12,365 nucleotides of DNA from an uncultured Eubacteriales bacterium (GTDB taxonomy: Bacteria; Bacillota_A; Clostridia; Peptostreptococcales; Anaerovoracaceae): NCBI GenBank assembly GCA_902774195.1, contig CACYHM010000025.1:1-12365 (forward strand). The letters run 5' to 3'. Of the stretch, positions 6,229 to 12,365 are shown piece after piece (positions within the stretch are counted from its first letter, which is position 1; each line of letters starts with the position of its first letter). The notes below the pieces were generated by a model. The model worked only from the letters and a program-made list of their open reading frames with translations, ran no database searches and was not told the DNA's origin. Both the position numbers and the translations under genes were made by a program.

Positions 6229-8115
6229 ATGGCAGATAAACAGAAGATAATCAACATAGCAGTTATAGCACACGTCGACGCGGGCAAGTCCACACTCGTG
6301 GACGCGCTGCTCGCACAGTCGCACGTATTCAGGGACAACGAGCAGGTGGTGGACTGCGTGATGGATTCGGACGCGATCGAAAGGGAGCGCGGCATCACGA
6401 TCTACTCAAAGAACTGCTCGATAATGTACAAGGACTACAAGATCAATATCGTGGATACGCCGGGCCATGCGGACTTCAGCTCGGAGGTCGAACGCATCAT
6501 GAAGACCGTCGATACGGTGATCCTGCTCGTGGATTCGAGCGAGGGTCCAATGCCGCAGACGAGATTCGTCCTGAACAAATCGCTTCAGCAGGGCATCAAC
6601 CCGATACTTTTCATCAACAAGATAGACAAGAAAGACGCCCGTATCGACGAGGTTGTCGATGAGGTCTACGAGCTCTTCATGGATCTCGAGGCCAACGACG
6701 ATCAGCTGGACTTCCCTATACTCTACGGCATCGCCAGACAGGGCATCGCCGTGAACGACCCGTCCGAGGTGGAGAACATCGAAGTGGGAGAAGGCGAAAA
6801 GAAACTCAAAAAGTCGCCGAAGGGTTACGGAGGACTCAACATAGAGCCTCTGCTCGAGTGCATAACGCAGCACTGCGATCCGTACCCGGACATGGACGAT
6901 GAGCCGCTGCAGCTGCAGGTGTCGACTCTCGCCTACGATGACTACATCGGAAGGCTCGGCATTGGCAGGATCACGAGAGGAAAGATAAAGGAAGCTCAGA
7001 TGGTTTCCGTCACAAGATCTGACGGAAGCGTTACCAAGAACAAGATCAATCAGATCTTCGTATACAAGGGCCTGAGCCGCGTCGCGGTCCCTGAAGCCGG
7101 ATCCGGAGACATAGTCGTTGTATCCGGTATCTCCGATATATCGATAGGAGATACCATCTGCGATCCGGACCATCCGGAGTCTCTCGGCACTATCGAGATA
7201 GAAGAGCCTACGCTCTCGATGAACTTCATGGTAAACTCCTCGCCGTTCGCCGGCAAATCGGGAAAGTACGTCACATCGAGGCATATACGCGACCGGCTGT
7301 CAAAGGAGCTCGAGGTCAATGTAGGTCTGCTGGTCGAAGAGACTGAATCCACGGATTCGTTCAAGGTCTCGGGCAGAGGCGAACTCCATCTGTCCATACT
7401 CATCGAAAACATGCGCCGCGAAGGCTACGAACTCGCGGTATCCAAGCCGGAGGTAGTGCTCAAGCGCGGTGAAAAAGGCGAAAAGCTCGAGCCGGTCGAA
7501 GAAGTCGTGATAAGCGTGCCTGACGAATACACAGGTCCGGTCATCTCAAAGCTCAACCTCAGAAAGGGCATGATGACGGAGATGATGTCCGAAGGCAACG
7601 GCTATTCGAGGATCACGTATACGGCGCCTACCCGCGGACTCATGGGCTACAGGTCCGAGTTCATCAACGACACCAGAGGCGAGGGGACGATGGTCAGGCG
7701 CTTCAGCGGTTTCGAGCCGTGGAAGGGCGAGATCGCCGGCAGGGTAAACGGCGTCGCGGTGGCCCAGGAGGAGGGCAACTGCACGGCATATGCCATATTC
7801 ACGATCCAGGAGAGGGTCCAGATGTTCGTGAAGCCTCAGGATCACGTTTACGAAGGCCAGATCGTGGGCATGAACGCACGCTCCGACGATATGGTGGTCA
7901 ATCCGTGCAGAGCCAAGAAGGCTACCAATATGAGAGCCGCCGGCTCGGACGACACGATCAAGCTGACCCCTCCGAGGACATTCACTCTCGAGGAGGCGCT
8001 CGAGTTCATAGATGACGACGAGCTGGTCGAGGTAACGCCGGACGACATCCGCCTGCGCAAGAAACTCCTCACGGAGCTCGAAAGAAGAAAATACAATAAC
8101 CGGATGAGCAAATAG
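6229..8115 (+). CDS. bipA: Translational GTPase BipA/TypA
   Basis: BipA is a ribosome-associated GTPase of the EF-G/LepA class involved in 50S subunit assembly and stress or cold adaptation (family knowledge). The 628 residues (family about 605-615) show G1 AHVDAGKST (14-22), G2 RERGITI (52-58), G3 DTPGH (76-80) with the catalytic His, and G4 NKID (130-133). Domain II and III landmarks follow, with [20 protein letters not shown] spanning the domain III signature. The BipA-specific C-terminal domain has [10 protein letters not shown] and the near-universal [13 protein letters not shown]. Departures from the E. coli protein (recalled) are Ala in place of the second His in HVDHGKT, a G5 reading GIA instead of SA, and an insertion of about 15 residues around 180-200. 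The start is supported by a Shine-Dalgarno 8 bases upstream. pyc follows after 14 bp, so cotranscription is likely. Confidence 0.96.
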   Translation: MADKQKIINIAVIAHVDAGKSTLVDALLAQSHVFRDNEQVVDCVMDSDAIERERGITIYSKNCSIMYKDYKINIVDTPGHADFSSEVERIMKTVDTVILLVDSSEGPMPQTRFVLNKSLQQGINPILFINKIDKKDARIDEVVDEVYELFMDLEANDDQLDFPILYGIARQGIAVNDPSEVENIEVGEGEKKLKKSPKGYGGLNIEPLLECITQHCDPYPDMDDEPLQLQVSTLAYDDYIGRLGIGRITRGKIKEAQMVSVTRSDGSVTKNKINQIFVYKGLSRVAVPEAGSGDIVVVSGISDISIGDTICDPDHPESLGTIEIEEPTLSMNFMVNSSPFAGKSGKYVTSRHIRDRLSKELEVNVGLLVEETESTDSFKVSGRGELHLSILIENMRREGYELAVSKPEVVLKRGEKGEKLEPVEEVVISVPDEYTGPVISKLNLRKGMMTEMMSEGNGYSRITYTAPTRGLMGYRSEFINDTRGEGTMVRRFSGFEPWKGEIAGRVNGVAVAQEEGNCTAYAIFTIQERVQMFVKPQDHVYEGQIVGMNARSDDMVVNPCRAKKATNMRAAGSDDTIKLTPPRTFTLEEALEFIDDDELVEVTPDDIRLRKKLLTELERRKYNNRMSK

Positions 8116-8129
8116 ACGATAAGGACAAA

Positions 8130-11100
8130 ATGCCTGAAATAAAGAAATTCAAGAAAGTACTCGTCGCTAACCGCGGCGAGATAGCGATAAGGATAATAAG
8201 AGCCTGCAGAGAACTGGGGATACGCACGGTCGCGATATATTCGGCCGAAGACAGGAACTCTCTTTTCAGGACGAAGGCGCACGAATCGTACGAGATAGGA
8301 AAGGGTAAAAGCCCGATCGACGCCTATCTGGATATAGAAGAGATAATCCGCATGGCAAAGACCAAGGGCTGCGATGCCATACACCCTGGCTACGGCTTTC
8401 TTTCGGAAAATGCCGAGTTCGCCGGCGCCTGCGAGGATGCCGGGATCACATTCATCGGACCGACGCGCGAGATGATGGAGAGGCTCGGCGACAAGATCAG
8501 TTCGAAGCTTGTGGCCGAAGAAGTCGGAGTGCCGTGCATCCCGGGCGTCGAGGCCGCTATAAAAAGCGACAGCGAAGCGGTCGAGTTCGCGAAGATCGCA
8601 GGGTACCCGGTCATGCTGAAAGCGGCTGCCGGAGGCGGCGGACGCGGCATGAGGATAGTCCGGAATGAAGAGGACCTCATACCTCAGTTCAGAAGCGCGC
8701 AGAACGAGGCTGTCAAGGCCTTCGGCAACGGTGACATATTCATAGAGAAGTACATCGAGGAGCCTAAGCACATAGAGGTGCAGGTGCTCGGAGACAAGTA
8801 CGGAAATATCGTGCATCTCTACGAGAGGGACTGCTCTGTGCAGAGACGCCACCAGAAAGTCGTTGAATTCACGCCTTCCCTGTGCATCAGCGAAGAGCAG
8901 AGACAGGCCATGTGCAGGGATGCTCTCAGGATCGCCGGAGCGGTGGACTACTGCAGCGCGGGGACTGTGGAATTTCTCGTCGATAAAGAGGGGAATCACT
9001 ACTTTATCGAGATGAATACCAGGATACAGGTCGAACATACCGTCACGGAGCTCGTGACGGGGATAGATCTCGTTCAGGCAATGATACTTGCGGCCGAGGG
9101 ATATCCTCTCGATTCCGAAGAGATAAACATAAAGAGCCAGAGCGATATCCGCGCCAACGGATACGCCATACAGTGCAGGGTGACGACAGAGGACCCCGCA
9201 AACAACTTCGCGCCTGACACCGGCACGATCACCGAATACAGATCGGCTTCGGGAAACGGCATAAGGCTCGACGGAGGAAACGGATTTACGGGTTCCGTCA
9301 TCACGCCGTACTACGATTCGCTGCTGGTCAAGGTGTGCTCGCACGACCGTACGTTCAGGGGCGCGTGCAGCAAGGCCGTCAGAGCTCTCAAGGAGATGAA
9401 GGTGACGGGAGTAAAGACCAACACCGGATTCCTTCTGAATCTTCTGAACCATCCAACTTTCCGTGAAGGAAACTGCAGTACGGGCTTCATCGAGGACAAT
9501 CCGGAACTGCTGAACATCAGGGCGGTCGCGGACAAGGAGGTCCAGGTGCTCGAGTTCCTGGGCGATATGGTGGTTAACAGCCGCAGGGACAAGGCCGGCA
9601 CATTCAATGTGCCTGTGGTTCCCGAGATTGAACCTTCAAAGGTAAGAAAACTCAGCGGAACGAAGCAGATATACGACGAAAAGGGTGCTGAAGGACTCGC
9701 CGAATGGGTGCTCGCTCAGAAAAAAGTTCTGATAACGGACACATCCCTCAGGGACGCGCAGCAGTCGCTCCTGGCAACGAGGGTCAGGACACGCGACATG
9801 GAGAAGATCGCTCCTGCCATGGCGTATTACGGAAGGGATATCTTCTCGTACGAGATGTGGGGCGGTGCGACATTCGACGTTGCCATGAGGTTCCTCGGGG
9901 AAGATCCGTGGGAGAGGCTCGATGTCCTCAGAAGAAGCATCCCGAATGTGCTCATGCAGATGCTGATAAGAGGAGCCAATGCTGTCGGATACCGGAACTA
10001 CCCGGATAACACCATCAGGAAGTTCGTGCAGGAGGCGTATAAGGGCGGCATCGATGTATTCAGGATATTCGACTCGCTCAACTGGGTGCGCGGCATAGAG
10101 GTCGCACTCGATGAGGTCCTCAGCCTCGGAGCGGTCGCCGAGCCGGCTATGTGCTATACGGGCGACATACTCGATACGACAAGAGACAAGTATACCCTGG
10201 ACTATTATGTAAAGATGGCGAAGACCCTCGAAAGGCAGGGCGCGCACATCATAGGCATCAAGGACATGTCCGGACTGCTCAAGCCGGTAGCCGCATTCAG
10301 GCTCATCAAGGCTCTCAAGAACGAGGTCGCTGTGCCGATCCACCTGCATACGCACGACACATCCGGAAACGGCGTTGCGACGCTTATGCTCGCAGCGGAG
10401 GCAGGCGTGGACATAGTCGATGCAGCGTTCAACAGCATGTCGGGACTCACCTCGCAGCCGGCGCTCAACTCATTCGTCGCTGCCCTTGAGAACAGCGAGA
10501 GGGACACGCATCTCGATTCGCCGGGACTTCAGGAGATATCCGCCTACTGGTCGGATGTACGCCCGGTGTACTGCGATTTCGAGTCCGACCTCAAGGCTAC
10601 TACGGCCGAGATATACAGGCTCGAGATCCCGGGCGGACAGTACTCGAATCTCAAGCCTCAGGTCGAGAGCTTCGGCATCGGCTACAAGTTCGACGAGGTC
10701 AAGGACATGTATGTCAGGGTCAATCAGATGCTGGGCGATATAATCAAGGTTACGCCGTCGTCAAAGATGGTCGGAGACCTTGCGATCTTCATGGTCCAGA
10801 ACGAACTGACCCCTGAGAACATCGTCGAAAAGGGAAAGGATTTCGACTTCCCTGACAGCGTGGTCACATATTTCGAAGGCATGATGGGCCAGCCTGAATT
10901 CGGATTCCCCGAAGACCTTCAGAAAGTCGTTCTGAAAGATAAAAAGCCTATAAGCGTGAGGCCGGGCGAACTGCTGCCGCCTGATGACTTCGAGGCGTTC
11001 AGAAAGCATCTGATAGATGACCTCGGACTCGAGGGGACAGACCGCGAACTGGTATCCTACTCGATGTACAGCAAGGTATTCGACGATTATATAATGAAGC

Positions 11101-11579
11101 TGCGTGAGCAGGGAGATTTCCGCAACATGGAAAGCGAGACCTTCTTCCACGGCATAGCTCTCGGGCAGACTTCCGAGATCGAACTCAAGCCCGGCAAGGT
11201 GCTGGTGGTCACGCTCGAAGATATCGGGAAGACGGACGCTGCCGGAAACCGCGACCTGACATTCACGGTGAACGGATACCGCAGGGTCGTCTCAGTCAAG
11301 GACAGACAGGCTGTTACAAAATCGGTGACGACCTCGCAGATCCACTTCGCCAATAAGGAAGATGACAGGGAGATCGGAGCAAACATACCGGGCACGGTCA
11401 TAAAGATCCTGGTCGCCGAAGGCGATGAAGTAAAGCAGGGTCAGCCGGTCGCCATACTCGAGGCGATGAAGATGGAGACCAACGTTCTGGCTACGCAGGA
11501 CGGCACGGTCGAAAAGATATATGTAAAGGAGGGCGACAGCGTCAAATCTGCGCAGCTGATAGCCCGCCTTGCGGAATAA
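8130..11579 (+). CDS. pyc: Pyruvate carboxylase
   Basis: This biotin enzyme carboxylates pyruvate to oxaloacetate using ATP and bicarbonate, the anaplerotic entry to the TCA branch and aspartate-family synthesis. The single chain is 1149 residues, the normal length. The biotin carboxylase domain is at about 8-455: VLVANRGEIAIR, the ATP-grasp loop GGGGRGM (168-174), and EMNTRIQVEHTVTE (294-307). The carboxyltransferase domain is at about 530-800: TDTSLRDAQQSLLATR (536-551, metal Asp537), EMWGGATFDVAMRF (575-588), Lys711 in GIKDMSG, the residue expected to be carbamylated, and metal ligands in HLHTHD (738-743). The biotinyl domain ends in EAMKMET with biotin-accepting Lys1114. The linker between them corresponds to the tetramerisation/allosteric domain. 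The start has AAGGA four bases upstream. Oxaloacetate decarboxylase is excluded because all domains are on one chain. buk follows after 31 bp. Confidence 0.98.
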   Translation: MPEIKKFKKVLVANRGEIAIRIIRACRELGIRTVAIYSAEDRNSLFRTKAHESYEIGKGKSPIDAYLDIEEIIRMAKTKGCDAIHPGYGFLSENAEFAGACEDAGITFIGPTREMMERLGDKISSKLVAEEVGVPCIPGVEAAIKSDSEAVEFAKIAGYPVMLKAAAGGGGRGMRIVRNEEDLIPQFRSAQNEAVKAFGNGDIFIEKYIEEPKHIEVQVLGDKYGNIVHLYERDCSVQRRHQKVVEFTPSLCISEEQRQAMCRDALRIAGAVDYCSAGTVEFLVDKEGNHYFIEMNTRIQVEHTVTELVTGIDLVQAMILAAEGYPLDSEEINIKSQSDIRANGYAIQCRVTTEDPANNFAPDTGTITEYRSASGNGIRLDGGNGFTGSVITPYYDSLLVKVCSHDRTFRGACSKAVRALKEMKVTGVKTNTGFLLNLLNHPTFREGNCSTGFIEDNPELLNIRAVADKEVQVLEFLGDMVVNSRRDKAGTFNVPVVPEIEPSKVRKLSGTKQIYDEKGAEGLAEWVLAQKKVLITDTSLRDAQQSLLATRVRTRDMEKIAPAMAYYGRDIFSYEMWGGATFDVAMRFLGEDPWERLDVLRRSIPNVLMQMLIRGANAVGYRNYPDNTIRKFVQEAYKGGIDVFRIFDSLNWVRGIEVALDEVLSLGAVAEPAMCYTGDILDTTRDKYTLDYYVKMAKTLERQGAHIIGIKDMSGLLKPVAAFRLIKALKNEVAVPIHLHTHDTSGNGVATLMLAAEAGVDIVDAAFNSMSGLTSQPALNSFVAALENSERDTHLDSPGLQEISAYWSDVRPVYCDFESDLKATTAEIYRLEIPGGQYSNLKPQVESFGIGYKFDEVKDMYVRVNQMLGDIIKVTPSSKMVGDLAIFMVQNELTPENIVEKGKDFDFPDSVVTYFEGMMGQPEFGFPEDLQKVVLKDKKPISVRPGELLPPDDFEAFRKHLIDDLGLEGTDRELVSYSMYSKVFDDYIMKLREQGDFRNMESETFFHGIALGQTSEIELKPGKVLVVTLEDIGKTDAAGNRDLTFTVNGYRRVVSVKDRQAVTKSVTTSQIHFANKEDDREIGANIPGTVIKILVAEGDEVKQGQPVAILEAMKMETNVLATQDGTVEKIYVKEGDSVKSAQLIARLAE

Positions 11580-11592
11580 ACAGGCAATTGCT

Positions 11593-11600
11593 GAAAGGAG
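11593..11600 (+). promoter_or_regulatory. Ribosome binding site of buk
   Basis: GAAAGGAG ends 10 bases before ATG 11611, in a 31-bp A-rich gap after the pyc stop. No terminator or promoter is visible in the gap. Confidence 0.6.
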
Positions 11601-11610
11601 AAAAAAACAA

Positions 11611-12365
11611 ATGAAGATTCTTGTTATCAACCCGGGGGCAACATCGACCAAGATCTGCGTCTTCGAGGACGAGAACGAAGTGATGCGCGTAGGCATCGAC
11701 CACGATGCGGCCGAGATCGCGAAGTATCCGCACGTAGTCGATCAGGCTCCGTTCAGAAAGGAAGCCATCCTGAAGACCATCGAAGAGAAGGGCTACAGGC
11801 TCAGCGACTTCGACGCGATCTGCGGCAGGGGCGGCCTCTTCAAACACATCCCTTCGGGTACATACAAGGTGAACGATGCTGTCATAAGAGACATCGAGAA
11901 TCCTCCTTACGGAGAGCACGCGGCGAACCTCGGTGCGTACATCTCGAAGGAACTCGCCGATTCCGTAGGAATCCCGGCATTCTTCGTCGATCCTGTATGC
12001 GTGGACGAGATGGAGCCTCTGGCAAGATATTCGGGACTCGGACTTCCGGGGTTTGAGAGACAGTCGTTCTTCCATCCGCTGAATCACAAGTCGGTCGCCA
12101 GAAAGGCCGCGAAGCAGCTCGGAAAGGCATATGAAGAACTGAATCTCGTCATCTGCCATCTCGGCGGCGGCGTATCCGTTGCGGCCCACAAGAAGGGCAA
12201 GGTAGTCGATGTGAACAACGTGAAGGACGACGGCGCGATGGGCATGGACAGGGGAGGAGCTCTGCCTGCCAACGCTCTGGTCAATCTCTGCTTCCAGGAA
12301 GGCATGACCAAGGCAGATGTCAAGAGGATCATCGGGCAGGAGGCCGGGATCTATTCATATACCGG
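11611..12365 (+). CDS. buk: Butyrate kinase, 3' partial
   Basis: Butyrate kinase interconverts butyryl phosphate plus ADP and butyrate plus ATP, the ATP-yielding last step of the ptb-buk butyrate route. The window holds 251 of an expected 355 or so residues; the gene runs off the right edge. ASKHA-fold markers are the N-terminal phosphate loop VINPGATSTKI (5-15), CGRGG (71-75), GEHAANLGA (101-109), FVDPVCVDEM (125-134), HPLNHK (155-160), and the second phosphate loop HLGGGVSV (183-190). VDVNN follows at 199-203, then an Arg-containing loop (Arg214 in MDRGG) where butyrate kinases usually read PERSG. The family also includes branched-chain fatty-acid kinases, so the exact acyl substrate is not fixed by sequence. 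Acetate kinase is unlikely given these motifs. No phosphotransbutyrylase (ptb) lies upstream; any partner would be beyond the window. Confidence 0.92.
   Translation, partial: MKILVINPGATSTKICVFEDENEVMRVGIDHDAAEIAKYPHVVDQAPFRKEAILKTIEEKGYRLSDFDAICGRGGLFKHIPSGTYKVNDAVIRDIENPPYGEHAANLGAYISKELADSVGIPAFFVDPVCVDEMEPLARYSGLGLPGFERQSFFHPLNHKSVARKAAKQLGKAYEELNLVICHLGGGVSVAAHKKGKVVDVNNVKDDGAMGMDRGGALPANALVNLCFQEGMTKADVKRIIGQEAGIYSYT

Noticed and set aside
6406..7284. Minus-strand open frame of 292 codons inside bipA
   Set aside because: It is fully antisense to conserved GTPase domains and has no family features of its own.
7848..9452. Long open frame on the minus strand (534 codons) across bipA and pyc
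   Set aside because: It lies opposite two unmistakable conserved genes, has no ribosome site or recognisable domain, and reads as low-information Arg/Leu/His-rich sequence, a shadow caused by the codon bias of the plus-strand genes.
1..12365. CRISPR array, insertion sequence, tRNA/rRNA, riboswitch
   Set aside because: No spaced direct repeats, transposase or inverted ends, cloverleaf-like sequence or long structured leader was seen; the only non-coding stretches are short (3-158 bp).

Overview
The window is an ordinary chromosomal stretch of a bacterium, most likely an anaerobic member of the Clostridia (Bacillota). The clues are a butyrate kinase gene, a single-chain pyruvate carboxylase, two adjacent HI0933-like and COG2509-like flavoproteins, purine-rich AGGAGG-type ribosome binding sites, and mid-50s GC content combined with heavy use of AGA/AGG for arginine and ATA for isoleucine. 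The order-level placement is inference. A family such as Anaerovoracaceae/Family XIII would fit, but the sequence alone cannot settle it. I see no mobile element, CRISPR array, tRNA or rRNA.

Layout. (a) Positions 1-2860, plus strand: the 3' part of an HI0933/YhiN-type flavoprotein gene, then 3 bp later a complete COG2509-type FAD-dependent dehydrogenase gene. (b) Positions 2830-4142, minus strand: a two-gene unit with dCMP deaminase first and dapB second. dapB overlaps the end of the COG2509 gene by 31 bp, tail to tail. dapB is broken: its two halves lie in different frames, and about 13 codons expected between them are missing. (c) Positions 4143-4300: a divergent promoter region with a good extended -10 promoter facing right, a plausible promoter facing left, and a small inverted repeat over the leftward -35. 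(d) Positions 4301-12365, plus strand: a closely spaced run of a DUF2207 membrane protein, the ribosome-associated GTPase BipA/TypA, pyruvate carboxylase and the first two thirds of butyrate kinase. Gaps are 14-35 bp with no terminator visible, so one transcript from the 4233-4262 promoter is likely.

Functionally, pyruvate carboxylase supplies oxaloacetate from pyruvate, and butyrate kinase would make ATP from butyryl phosphate (or a similar acyl phosphate), so the right half is weighted to central and fermentative carbon metabolism. dCMP deaminase feeds dUMP to thymidylate synthesis. An intact dapB would serve lysine and peptidoglycan precursor synthesis. I found no convincing undescribed system. 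The items most worth a second look are the disrupted dapB, the metazoan-like dCMP deaminase, and the sequence variants in BipA and butyrate kinase.
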